64,000 bases of DNA from Caldilineaceae bacterium (GTDB taxonomy: Bacteria; Chloroflexota; Anaerolineae; Caldilineales; Caldilineaceae): the NCBI GenBank assembly GCA_026645575.1, contig JAPKMW010000030.1:1-64000 (forward strand), read 5' to 3'. Shown here in pieces: positions 1 through 7,597 of this stretch. Every line of letters begins with the position of its first letter. Position 1 is the first letter of the stretch. Under the pieces are notes generated by a model. It was not told the origin of the DNA, searched no databases, and saw only the letters and a list, made by a program, of their open reading frames with translations. Made by a program: the position numbers and the translations under genes.

Positions 1-2
1 GG

Positions 3-1724
3 GTCAAATGTTACGGCGTCGATTGGTCGCGCATGATCCACACTGGTGAGGATTGGTATCGGTTGGATGGCGCTGCGACCGCCGGTACAGCGGTCTACGC
101 CGTGGCCGATGGCATTGTCGCCAAACACAATCCGGGCATCAGCTACCCCGGCAATGTGGTGATCATCCGTCATCGGCTGGCGGATGGGCGCGATCTCTAT
201 TCCATGTATGGGCATATCACCAACGTGCGGGTGGTGGAAGGACAAAGTGTAACGCTGGGCCAGCAAATTGGCACAGTCCTCAATCAGGGATATACGGGGC
301 GCACACCGAGCCAGCATACCGGCAACGATTCACACTTGCACTTTGAGATGCGCTGGTTCCTGGATGGGACGAACATCTACGTGCCGGGCACCAATGGCTA
401 CAACTATAACTTTCCCGGCTGCACCTATGCCTATCCCGGTCGCGGCTACACCTATATTATCCACCCAGACAACTACCCCTACCCCGGTCGTGGCTACGTC
501 GATCCAAGCGCCTTTATCGCCGCCCATCTCGGCGCCACGCCGCCTACCCCGACCGTCACGCCACTGCCGCTCACCCCGACACCAACCTTCACCCCAACGC
601 CAACCCGCACACCGGCGCCCCAAAGTTGTGAATATGTGCGCAACGGCGGTTTTGAAGAAGGGTTGCCAACCACAACTTGGACGGCCACCAATTCGCAGAA
701 TAAGACCGATCCGCTTATCTACCGCAATCTGCCACGTACCGGTCTCTGGGGCGCATGGTTTGGCAATGTGTTGAACTATACGGATACACTCAGGCAAAGT
801 GTTACCTTACCTACGAATCGCACCGGCGCGACCTTGCGCTTCTGGCGCTATGTCCGCAGCACAGAGGCAACCGGTGCGGCTAATGACACGCTACAAGTGT
901 TACTGATTGCCACCAATGGCAGCGAGCGGGTCGTCGCCACCATTACCTCGGCGGCGCCGCGCAACCAGTGGGTGCAAGAGAGCCTTCCGCTTGATCTGAG
1001 TGGAAACAGTGGCGCAACCGTTACGCTGACGTTTCGCGGGTTGAACAACAATAGCTTGGTGAGCAGTTTCTTTGTCGATGATGTCTCGCTGACCATGCCC
1101 TGCGGCGCTGGCGCCCAAGGCGTGGCGGCGCCGGTGGCTGTTCCTGCTTTGACGGTGACACCGACGCCAACGACAGCCGCTACGCTCCGCAACGCGGCCG
1201 CCGCAAGCTGTGTCAACCTGGCGCGTGATGGCGGTTTTGAGTCGGGGCGCCTGGGTGTCGGTTGGGCGGCCATTGCCAACACATCGAGCAAGGTCTACGC
1301 CGACCCAGCCATCTATAAACTACGTCCGCGCACCGGCAGCTATGGCGCGTGGCTGGGCGCCAACAATCTCAACAATGTTTGGAATGAGTTGGTGCAGACT
1401 GTCCAGTTGCCGGCCCAGGTGATGAGTGTGCAGGTACGATACTGGCGCTATCTGGAAACCGCCGAAACCGACCGCACCCGCGTCCTGGATCGCTTTACCA
1501 TTGGTCTGGAGACCGACAAAGGGATTCAGATCGCCACCCCGCAACAGATTGACAACACCAGCGCCGGTCGCAACATCTGGGTGCAACAGAGCTTTGATCT
1601 GCCCGATGCCGGCAAGTACAGCGGCCAAAAGCTCTGGGCTACCTTCAAGGCGACGACCAATGGCAGCAGCCCCAGTAGTTTGTATGTTGATGATGTAGAG
1701 ATCATTGTCTGTACAGCGCAATAA
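3..1724 (+). CDS. M23 (LytM-type) zinc metallopeptidase with two C-terminal jelly-roll-like modules, 5' partial
   Basis: Secreted peptidoglycan or protein endopeptidase of family M23; the reading frame is already open at the left edge, so the N-terminus and any signal peptide are missing. Zinc ligands are visible: HTGED at bases 39-53 (the HxxxD motif) and HLH at about 333-341, with the family MYGHIT segment between them. A Pro/Thr linker (TPTPTFTPTPT type) follows near 560-625. Two related modules of about 150 residues come next, each opening with GGFE-x-G and a nearby Trp (from about 645 and 1230) and each ending in a VDDV strand, which looks like a carbohydrate-binding or adhesion jelly roll. 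Such linkers are typical of Chloroflexota secreted proteins. Cell-wall cleavage is inferred from the family; the modules' ligand is unknown. Confidence 0.85.
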   Translation, partial: VKCYGVDWSRMIHTGEDWYRLDGAATAGTAVYAVADGIVAKHNPGISYPGNVVIIRHRLADGRDLYSMYGHITNVRVVEGQSVTLGQQIGTVLNQGYTGRTPSQHTGNDSHLHFEMRWFLDGTNIYVPGTNGYNYNFPGCTYAYPGRGYTYIIHPDNYPYPGRGYVDPSAFIAAHLGATPPTPTVTPLPLTPTPTFTPTPTRTPAPQSCEYVRNGGFEEGLPTTTWTATNSQNKTDPLIYRNLPRTGLWGAWFGNVLNYTDTLRQSVTLPTNRTGATLRFWRYVRSTEATGAANDTLQVLLIATNGSERVVATITSAAPRNQWVQESLPLDLSGNSGATVTLTFRGLNNNSLVSSFFVDDVSLTMPCGAGAQGVAAPVAVPALTVTPTPTTAATLRNAAAASCVNLARDGGFESGRLGVGWAAIANTSSKVYADPAIYKLRPRTGSYGAWLGANNLNNVWNELVQTVQLPAQVMSVQVRYWRYLETAETDRTRVLDRFTIGLETDKGIQIATPQQIDNTSAGRNIWVQQSFDLPDAGKYSGQKLWATFKATTNGSSPSSLYVDDVEIIVCTAQ

Positions 1725-1788
1725 GTTGGCGATTGATACCCGGCAGCGGTTGTTAAAACCCTCCACTTGAGTCATAATGATTATCGGC

Positions 1789-1826
1789 AGAAGGTCAACC
1801 ATCTTCACGTTGACCTTCTCTTTTTC
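1789..1826 (+). terminator. Rho-independent terminator after the M23 peptidase gene
   Basis: Perfect 11-bp stem, AGAAGGTCAAC (1789-1799) with GTTGACCTTCT (1809-1819) and a 9-base loop, followed by CTTTTTCT. It lies between the M23 stop and the ribosome-binding site of the next gene. Confidence 0.75.
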
Positions 1827-1858
1827 TCCTGCTCCCCTTTTTCTCATAGGAGGAATCA

Positions 1859-2713
1859 ATGATTCAACCGCAACCCTACCGTGATTTTGCCCAGATTAAC
1901 GGCGCTAACCTCTACTATGAAGTCGCCGGCGCCGGTCATCCGCTGATCATGCTCCACGGTCACTTACTCGATAGCGGCCAGTGGGATGATCAAGTCGCCG
2001 CTTTTGCGCCCCACTATCAAGTCATTCGTTACGATGCTCGTGGCTTTGGTCAATCGTCGCTGCCACCCGCGCCTTATGCTCATCATGAAGATCTGTACAC
2101 GCTGCTGCACCATCTAGGTATTGACCATGCCTACCTCATGGGCTGTTCCGGCGGTGGTGCGACCATTATCGATTTTGCTCTCACCTATCCGGACATGGTC
2201 GATACCCTGATTTTGGTTGGCACAAGTATTGGCGGTTATCAACCGGCTGGCCCGCCCCCACCGCCATTGCTGGCGATGGGGGAAGCAATGCAGAATGGCG
2301 ATACAACCCGCGCCGTCGAACTTTCGCTTCAACTCTTCACTGATGGCCCACGCCGAACGCCGGAGAAAGTGAATCCACAAGCGCGTGAGCGCACGCGCGC
2401 CATGACGGCCCGCCTCTTTGCCCGTCCAGCGGTTCCTGAAGCAGTGCAGCAGTCGCTCGAACCGCCCGCAATTGTGCGACTTTCGGCTCTCACGATGCCC
2501 ACGTTGGCGATTGTCGGCACCGAGGATCAGGCGCCATTACATGACATTGCTGACTTACTGACAGCACAGGTTGCCGGTGCGCAAAAAGTCGTTATTCCTG
2601 ACGCCGGTCATCATCCAAACCTAGAACAGCCAGAACTGTTTCAGCAAGTGGTTCAAACTTTCCTACAGAAACTTACGAGAGCCAATCATGCAAGCCACAA
2701 CGCTTACCATTGA
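1859..2713 (+). CDS. Alpha/beta-fold hydrolase
   Basis: Soluble alpha/beta hydrolase of 284 residues, close to the family's usual size. The oxyanion HGH is at residues 33-35, the nucleophile elbow GCSGGG at 95-100 (Ser97), the acid Asp223 in GTEDQ, and the catalytic His251 in AGHHP. The start is supported by AGGAGGAATCA directly upstream. The pattern fits esterase, haloperoxidase or 3-oxoadipate-enol-lactonase-like members; the substrate cannot be read from the sequence. The stop overlaps the next gene by 26 bases, so the acetyltransferase downstream is probably co-transcribed. Confidence 0.85.
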   Translation: MIQPQPYRDFAQINGANLYYEVAGAGHPLIMLHGHLLDSGQWDDQVAAFAPHYQVIRYDARGFGQSSLPPAPYAHHEDLYTLLHHLGIDHAYLMGCSGGGATIIDFALTYPDMVDTLILVGTSIGGYQPAGPPPPPLLAMGEAMQNGDTTRAVELSLQLFTDGPRRTPEKVNPQARERTRAMTARLFARPAVPEAVQQSLEPPAIVRLSALTMPTLAIVGTEDQAPLHDIADLLTAQVAGAQKVVIPDAGHHPNLEQPELFQQVVQTFLQKLTRANHASHNAYH

Positions 2714-3140
2714 AACGGATCCAGCGCCACATGATCTGCAATTCTTGGAAGATCGCATCAACGAACATAATATGGCGGTCACTGGTTATTACGATTTTCA
2801 GTGGTTGACCATCTTTGTGCGTGATGCAACTCAGACGATTGTTGCCGGCCTTGTCGGTTACACCTGGGGGCAAAGCTGCAAAATTCAATTGCTTTGGGTG
2901 CAACCGGCGTTACGCAATCAGGGGTATGGCAAAGCCTTGCTGCAAGCGGCGGAAGCGGAAGCGACACAGCGCGGTTGTCATACCATTGTGCTGGATACCC
3001 ATAGCTTTCAAGCGCCAGCTTTCTACGAAAAACTTGGTTACACAGTTGTTGGCGTTTATACCGATTTCCCCTATCAACACAAGCAGTTTTTCCTCGAAAA
3101 GGATTTGGCACAGGCGGAATCGCATGATCATTCATATTGA
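2688..3140 (+). CDS. GNAT-family N-acetyltransferase
   Basis: 150-residue GNAT protein that would transfer an acetyl group from acetyl-CoA to an unidentified amine. The CoA pyrophosphate-binding loop RNQGYGK is at residues 76-82 and the C-terminal AFYEKLGY segment is intact, so the fold looks complete. The start lies inside the 3' end of the hydrolase gene, 26 bases before its stop, which suggests translational coupling. Its own 3' end overlaps a short GNAT-like reading frame by 17 bases. Confidence 0.8.
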   Translation: MQATTLTIETDPAPHDLQFLEDRINEHNMAVTGYYDFQWLTIFVRDATQTIVAGLVGYTWGQSCKIQLLWVQPALRNQGYGKALLQAAEAEATQRGCHTIVLDTHSFQAPAFYEKLGYTVVGVYTDFPYQHKQFFLEKDLAQAESHDHSY

Positions 3141-3303
3141 AACGGTCAAATTGACTGTGCTACGCACGAATCCCCAGGCCCTGGCCTTTTGGGAAGCACA
3201 GGGCTTTCGCATTGCACACTACCTCATGCGTCAATATCGTGATCCGCAAAGCGGGCAATTGTTCGTCGGCGCACTCTCTTCTGATTTTGCCGGCACAGAG
3301 TGA
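3124..3303 (+). pseudogene. Short GNAT-like C-terminal fragment
   Basis: 59 codons from an ATG inside the end of the preceding acetyltransferase gene. The product contains NPQALAFWEAQGF, which resembles the last helix-strand unit of GNAT enzymes (N-x2-A-x2-FY-x3-GF), but there is no CoA-binding loop. It is therefore either a relic of a second acetyltransferase or a small translated remnant. It is not clear that it is expressed, although the overlap with the upstream gene would permit coupled translation. Confidence 0.4.
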
Positions 3304-3311
3304 TATAGGCA

Positions 3312-3752
3312 CTACAAAGGGGGATGCCAACCAGCCAATACCCAACGCCGACGGGCACGTGTCAAATACTCATTGTTTAACTTTAAGGCAACAACAGTCG
3401 CACGTCCAATTGCGGTTTGACCGATAACCTCAATTCCATCAGCACTCCAGTGAAAATGTTCATGCCACTGTTGGCGGCGTGGATTAAATAGTGGTACACG
3501 GTCTTTGGTTACAGGATCAACGGCATCAACCTGACTACCTTTGTACCCATTGCAAAGTGGGCAAGCCAGCCAAAGATTTTCTTCTGCCGATGTTCCACCA
3601 GCGGCAACAGGAATAATATGTTCAACATGCATTGGCATTGCTGTAAATTCTTGCGCAGTCAAACAGTAGCCGCAACGATGAGCCGCCGCAACGGCAATTC
3701 TGCGGCGTAATCTTTCGGGTAGATGCGGGCGAGGATTAGTAGAGGGGTTCAC
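3312..3752 (-). CDS. HNH endonuclease
   Basis: 146-residue protein with a complete zinc-stabilised HNH motif: CGYC (residues 27-30), VEHIIP (His45), N59 in ENLWLAC, and CPLCNGYKG (64-72) giving the second Cys pair and the final Asn/Lys. The family cleaves DNA. The start is a GTG, the only start in frame, 12 bases after the stop of the upstream gene on the same strand. That neighbour has an antitoxin-like N-terminus, so the two probably form one operon. A role as a toxin, homing enzyme or repair nuclease cannot be decided from the sequence. Confidence 0.85.
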   Translation of the reverse strand: MNPSTNPRPHLPERLRRRIAVAAAHRCGYCLTAQEFTAMPMHVEHIIPVAAGGTSAEENLWLACPLCNGYKGSQVDAVDPVTKDRVPLFNPRRQQWHEHFHWSADGIEVIGQTAIGRATVVALKLNNEYLTRARRRWVLAGWHPPL

Positions 3753-3764
3753 ATGAACATCACT

Positions 3765-4172
3765 TCAATTAGCTTGCATAGGCACACGGTAGCCGCGACG
3801 CGCCAATAGTAACCATGCGTGCGCCTTTTGCACTAATAAACGACCATATTCGTCCAGTAAGGTTTGCAGACGTGCTTGGTCGGCTGGGGATAGTTCCCCT
3901 TCCTGTTGACGATCTAAGAGTGCCTGTAATTCACGTTGGGCCGTAACAGGCAAAAGGGTGGCGCTGACACGCCATAACTCTGCATCCGTCAATGTTGATA
4001 ACTGCGCTAATTCAACCGCCTCCGCCGGGGCGACATCATCCAACGGGGGTAGGGTATGTGCAATGCCTGCTTGTAAAATGTCAGTCAATGGGCGCTTCGT
4101 CGCTTGGGCAACTTGCGCCGCCGAGTGATAAAGTGCTTCCGACAGCTCTAATGTTACAGTCAGTGTGGACAT
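3765..4172 (-). CDS. Small protein with ribbon-helix-helix-like N-terminus, partner of HNH nuclease
   Basis: 135 residues from the ATG that follows GGGAGAGATTGT, a clear ribosome-binding site; a longer in-frame extension has no such site. The first 40 residues (beta strand TLTVTLELSEALYHSAA, then a helix pair with KRPLTDILQ) look like a ribbon-helix-helix DNA-binding or antitoxin module. The rest is helical and charged, with no family I can name. The HNH gene starts 12 bases downstream. The pairing resembles small-protein/HNH pairs that I recall from cyanobacteria and Chloroflexota. An antitoxin role is inference. Confidence 0.6.
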   Translation of the reverse strand: MSTLTVTLELSEALYHSAAQVAQATKRPLTDILQAGIAHTLPPLDDVAPAEAVELAQLSTLTDAELWRVSATLLPVTAQRELQALLDRQQEGELSPADQARLQTLLDEYGRLLVQKAHAWLLLARRGYRVPMQAN

Positions 4173-4270
4173 ACAATCTCTCCCAAGCTTACGCAAAAAG
4201 CTTTCACGATGGTGAACACAAGTATACCATCGTTCCAATTGATATTCAAGCTTAACAAAGGAGGAACGCT

Positions 4271-5209
4271 ATGCAACGTTTTCCTATTCAACCCGTCACC
4301 GACGCTACGGTGAGCGAAATCATCGAACGTCTATACAATCAACGTCCACGCCTGGAACGGCTCACCGGTGGGGTCAATCATCCCGTTTATGCGTTCAGCT
4401 TTGCGGATGGCAGCGCGGATCGCGTGATCAAACTATCCGGCATCGATCAGTGGCGACCGTGGGCACTGCTAGATGAAATTGCGGCTATGCGCGCTTTGCG
4501 GGAGGCAGGAATCATCGAGGTGCCAGCGATTGAATGTACCCAAGAGGATTTGGGCTGGACCACCATTCCCTTCTTTGTCACCCGCCGCATTCGCCCCGGC
4601 GTGCAAATCGAACCCGATCTTGGCCCCGATGATCCCGACGCTGAACAGCTTTGGCGGCAAGCGGGCGCATTGCGGGCGCGCTTTGGGCAGGTCGATTGGC
4701 AATGCACCACCCGCACTTTAACGCCGCGCCAGGCTGCCGAGCAGATCGTGCGCTTTATCAGGAATACGATGCCTTACTTGGATCGTCATCCAACCTATCG
4801 TGGCGTTTTCGATGATCTCCTAGCCGCTGTAAAAGAAGTGGCAATGGCGCAAGGGGAAGCCTTCGGCCAGGGCGATGCCGCCGAAATCCTCACCTGTGAT
4901 CAGCAAGGGCTGGCGATGGTCGATTTTAGCGGCTTTGTCGGCGCGCATCGGCGGCTGCGCGAAATCGGCATGATCAATGGTCGCATCCGCTTCCGCTATG
5001 GGGGCGACCCCCGGTTGCCCACCTGGCACGAAGAGGGCTTCTTTGCCGGCGAACATGTCACCCCGGCCATGCGCCAGGAATTGACCCTTTGGGAACTCTA
5101 CGCTCTGGTGATGGATGTGGGCTGGCTGACCGAGTTGGGGCGCCAGGCGGAAGCGGAAAGTCAACTGGCCTTTGCGCAACAATGGCTGACGCAAACGCGT
5201 CCCATCTGA
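4271..5209 (+). CDS. Aminoglycoside-phosphotransferase-like kinase with altered catalytic loop
   Basis: 312-residue protein of the APH/choline-kinase fold, started by a strong AAAGGAGG site. The N-lobe has a Gly-containing loop (LTGGVNHPV, 32-39), a candidate ATP-binding Lys54 and Glu69. The Brenner loop, normally HGDxxxxN, reads GQGDAAEIL (199-207): the catalytic Asp202 is kept, but His is Gln and the metal-binding Asn is Glu205. The metal Asp is present in MVDFSGF (Asp218). The protein could be an active small-molecule kinase with unusual metal binding, or a pseudo-kinase. The substrate is unknown. The gene stands alone, with a palindromic repeat just after its stop. Confidence 0.7.
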   Translation: MQRFPIQPVTDATVSEIIERLYNQRPRLERLTGGVNHPVYAFSFADGSADRVIKLSGIDQWRPWALLDEIAAMRALREAGIIEVPAIECTQEDLGWTTIPFFVTRRIRPGVQIEPDLGPDDPDAEQLWRQAGALRARFGQVDWQCTTRTLTPRQAAEQIVRFIRNTMPYLDRHPTYRGVFDDLLAAVKEVAMAQGEAFGQGDAAEILTCDQQGLAMVDFSGFVGAHRRLREIGMINGRIRFRYGGDPRLPTWHEEGFFAGEHVTPAMRQELTLWELYALVMDVGWLTELGRQAEAESQLAFAQQWLTQTRPI

Positions 5210-5229
5210 GAATCCGTAATTGCTCCACT

Positions 5230-5288
5230 GCTCCACGCGAGTCCATGACTCGCAGCCGACCTGGGCGAGTCATGGACTCGCGTGGAGC
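5230..5288. repeat. 24-bp-arm palindrome, copy A of a three-member family
   Basis: Perfect inverted repeat: left arm 5230-5253, right arm 5265-5288, 11-base loop. Each arm starts GCTC and holds a smaller self-complementary unit, GCGAGT-CCATG-ACTCGC. Related elements lie at 26297-26356 and 59440-59496. It lies 21 bases after a stop codon; no T-run follows, so it is not a standard terminator. Confidence 0.85.
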
Positions 5289-5327
5289 GGTCATCTATTC
5301 TTTGTCACAAATTGGCAAAATTGGCTC

Positions 5328-5357
5328 TTGACAAAACTAATAATATTAGTTTATAAT
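5328..5357 (+). promoter_or_regulatory. Sigma70-type promoter of the MBL/TetR operon
   Basis: TTGACA (5328-5333), 18-base spacer, TATAAT (5352-5357), both perfect consensus hexamers, about 55 bases before the start of the MBL hydrolase gene. Two operator-like palindromes overlap the spacer and the region just after the -10. Confidence 0.85.
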
Positions 5358-5370
5358 CTAATTATATTAG
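5337..5370. promoter_or_regulatory. Tandem operator pair, probable TetR binding sites
   Basis: Two 13-bp palindromes, CTAATAATATTAG (5337-5349) and CTAATTATATTAG (5358-5370), differ at one central base and are spaced 21 bp apart, two helical turns. The first fills the -35/-10 spacer and the second covers the start-site region. The TetR-family gene of the same operon is the natural ligand, giving autorepression (inference). Confidence 0.75.
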
Positions 5371-5411
5371 TTCTTGGGTGACTTACCCTGCTTTTCAACA
5401 AGGAGCCACAT

Positions 5412-6140
5412 ATGCGCACGACTTACCACGGCGATTATCTGATCCAACTGACCCGCTTCCCCGGTTTCTTCCCGATCAACTGTTATCTGGTGCGGGAAGG
5501 TGATGGTTTGACCTTGGTTGACACCGGTCTCTTTGGTAGCGCCCCTGCGATCTTGAGTGCTGCCCAACAGCTTGCCCAACCCATTCGGCGTATTGTCCTC
5601 ACCCATGCGCACGGTGATCATATCGGTTCATTGGATGCACTACACAAAGCGTTGCCGGACGCCGATGTAATGATCTCCGAGCGCGACGCCCGCTTCCTGA
5701 CCGGCGATATGCGGCTGGACCCCAACGAGCCGCAAGCGAAATTGCGCGGTAGTTACCAAAAGGTGACAACCCGCCCTGACCGTTTGCTCGATAACGGGGA
5801 TCGGGTTGGTTCGCTGCGGGTGATCAGCGCGCCGGGCCATACGCCTGGTCATATTGCGCTCTTTGATACTCGCGACGGTTCGCTGATTGCCGGTGACGCA
5901 TTGCAGACACAAGGCGGAATCGCGGTGGCGGGGAGTATGCGTTGGCGCTTCCCATTCCCGGCGATTGCCACCTGGTATCCGCCCGTGGCGTTGGCGAGCG
6001 TCCGCCGGTTGCGCACCCTGGCGCCAACGCGGTTGGCGGTCGGGCATGGCGCAGTGCTGGAACAACCTTTGGCGGCGATGGATCAGGCCATTACCGCTGC
6101 TGTCCGCACCTTTGGCGAGGTTGTCTATCATGACGCGTAG
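5412..6140 (+). CDS. MBL-fold metallo-hydrolase
   Basis: 242-residue metallo-beta-lactamase-fold hydrolase. The dinuclear zinc site is complete: HAHGDH (65-70), PGH (His143), GD (Asp162) and a terminal GHG (211-213). AAGGAGC precedes the ATG. The enzyme may be a glyoxalase-II-like or lactonase-like hydrolase; the substrate is unknown. It is the first gene of an operon with a TetR regulator whose start lies 11 bases inside this gene, under a strong promoter with two operator copies. That arrangement suggests the hydrolase is induced by the ligand of the regulator, possibly its own substrate. Confidence 0.85.
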   Translation: MRTTYHGDYLIQLTRFPGFFPINCYLVREGDGLTLVDTGLFGSAPAILSAAQQLAQPIRRIVLTHAHGDHIGSLDALHKALPDADVMISERDARFLTGDMRLDPNEPQAKLRGSYQKVTTRPDRLLDNGDRVGSLRVISAPGHTPGHIALFDTRDGSLIAGDALQTQGGIAVAGSMRWRFPFPAIATWYPPVALASVRRLRTLAPTRLAVGHGAVLEQPLAAMDQAITAAVRTFGEVVYHDA

Positions 6141-6696
6141 AGCGGGGCTGACACGGGAACAGGTGGTGGCAGTAGCGGCGGAACTGGCCGATGCCCGTGG
6201 ATTGGAGCAATTGACGCTGGCCCAAGTAGCAGAGCAGGTGGGGGTGCGCCTCCCTTCGCTCTATAATCACATCGACGGGTTGCCTGGTCTCCGTCGCGAA
6301 TTGACCTTTGTCGGGCTGCGTCAACTGGGCGACGCCATCAGCCGCGCGGCAATTGGCAAAGCCGGCGATGAGGCCGTACTGGCGGTCGCCCAAGCCTATC
6401 GCCACTATGTACTGGCGCATCCGGGGGTCTATGCGGCTACGGTGCAGGCGCCGGCGCCCGATGACCAAGCCCTGGCACAAGCCAGCAGTGCCATTGTTGA
6501 AGTTGTGCTAGCGGTTCTAGCGCCCTATGGGTTGGCAGAGCCAGCGGCGATCCATGCAGTGCGCGGGTTGCGGAGCATTGTCCACGGCTTTGCCACGGTG
6601 GAAGCAGCCGGCGGCTTTGGTATGCCGCTGGATCGCGATGAAAGTTTTCTTTGGTTGCTGCATACTTATCTTAACGGGTTGCGAGCAGCAGCCTAA
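6130..6696 (+). CDS. TetR-family repressor with WHG-type C-terminal domain
   Basis: 188-residue regulator. The N-terminal helix-turn-helix (about residues 8-55, TLAQVAEQVGVRLPSLYNH) is typical of TetR proteins. The C-terminal half carries RSIVHGFATVEAAGG, the signature region of the TetR C-terminal 'WHG' family that binds small ligands. The ATG overlaps the end of the MBL gene by 11 bases, so the two are translationally coupled. The paired palindromes at the operon promoter (5337-5370) are its likely operators. Confidence 0.85.
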   Translation: MTRRAGLTREQVVAVAAELADARGLEQLTLAQVAEQVGVRLPSLYNHIDGLPGLRRELTFVGLRQLGDAISRAAIGKAGDEAVLAVAQAYRHYVLAHPGVYAATVQAPAPDDQALAQASSAIVEVVLAVLAPYGLAEPAAIHAVRGLRSIVHGFATVEAAGGFGMPLDRDESFLWLLHTYLNGLRAAA

Positions 6697-6709
6697 GCAA
6701 TCAAGTACG

Positions 6710-7087
6710 GTGAAGACGCTACCCCGTCTGCACCAGGCGATTAGCAATTTTAGCCGTCACGTTGCGCCCGGCGGTTTGGTGATCGTAGAGCCGTGGTTTG
6801 TCCCAGGCATCTTGCAAACCGGCTATGTCCATGCCGCTTTTGTTGACCAGCCGGATCTGAAAATTGTCCGCATGAGCATCAACGAAATCGTTGACAATGT
6901 CTCTATTCTCAACTTTCATTACCTGATCGCCGACAAAGGAGAGATCAGGCATACGACAGAACGGCATGAACTGGGTCTTTTCACCCATGAAGAATATCTA
7001 ATTGCGTTTACAACACAAGGTTTGACACCCTTGTATGATGCTCAAGGACTAACGGGGCGCGGGTTATACATCGGTCAGAAAGCGTAG
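6710..7087 (+). pseudogene. N-terminally truncated SAM-dependent methyltransferase
   Basis: Begins 13 bases after the TetR stop, with a GTG as the first possible start, and encodes about 125 residues that match only the C-terminal half of class I methyltransferases of the amino-sugar N-methylating type. Visible blocks are APGGLVIVEPWF, HELGLFTHEEY and GLTGRGLYIGQ. The SAM-binding Rossmann half (GxGxG region) is missing, and none of it is found in other frames upstream. It is read as a 5'-deleted relic that now lies behind the TetR operon and upstream of an acetyltransferase. Confidence 0.65.
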
Positions 7088-7095
7088 TCACCATT

Positions 7096-7590
7096 ATGAA
7101 TAATCAATATACCATTCGCCCACTCGAACCCACTGACGAACCCTTCCTGTGGGAGATGCTCTATGAGGCAATCCATGTACCGGAAGGGAGGCCAAAACCG
7201 GATCGCACAATTTTGCAAGAACCGGCGCTGGCCCACTATGTCGCCGGCTGGGGACAGCAACCGGGAGATGAGGGTTTATTGGCGATTGACCAGGCGAGTG
7301 GGCAACCAGTGGGGGCCGCCTGGTTGCGCTTCTTTACCGCCGACGATCCGGGTTGGGGTTTTGTGGATGTGGATACACCGGAAGTGAGCATGGCCATAGT
7401 GCCAGCCTATCGCGGCCAAGGGATTGGCACGACCCTGTTGAAAGAACTAATCGCCCAGGTCGAGGGGCGATATGCCGCTTTGTCTTTAAGCGTTGATCCG
7501 GAGAACCCAGCCATGCGTTTGTATGAGCGGCTTGGCTTTGTTGTCGTGGGAGCCTCCGGTACATCGTTGACAATGCGCAAAGAATTGTGA
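7096..7590 (+). CDS. GNAT-family N-acetyltransferase
   Basis: 164 residues with a full GNAT fold: N-terminal IRPLEPTDEPFL, strand-4 segment EVSMAIVPAYRGQGIGTTLL with the CoA loop RGQGIG at 106-111, and the C-terminal NPAMRLYERLGF. It acetylates an unidentified amine or protein. It starts 9 bases after the methyltransferase relic and ends 7 bases from the stop of the convergent gene on the other strand; no terminator-like hairpin fits in that gap. Confidence 0.85.
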   Translation: MNNQYTIRPLEPTDEPFLWEMLYEAIHVPEGRPKPDRTILQEPALAHYVAGWGQQPGDEGLLAIDQASGQPVGAAWLRFFTADDPGWGFVDVDTPEVSMAIVPAYRGQGIGTTLLKELIAQVEGRYAALSLSVDPENPAMRLYERLGFVVVGASGTSLTMRKEL

Positions 7591-7597
7591 TCGCCTT

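Noticed and set aside
5230..5288. Long palindrome considered as a standard terminator of the kinase gene
   Set aside because: No T-run follows, and two relatives with covarying arms exist elsewhere in the window, which fits a repeat family better.
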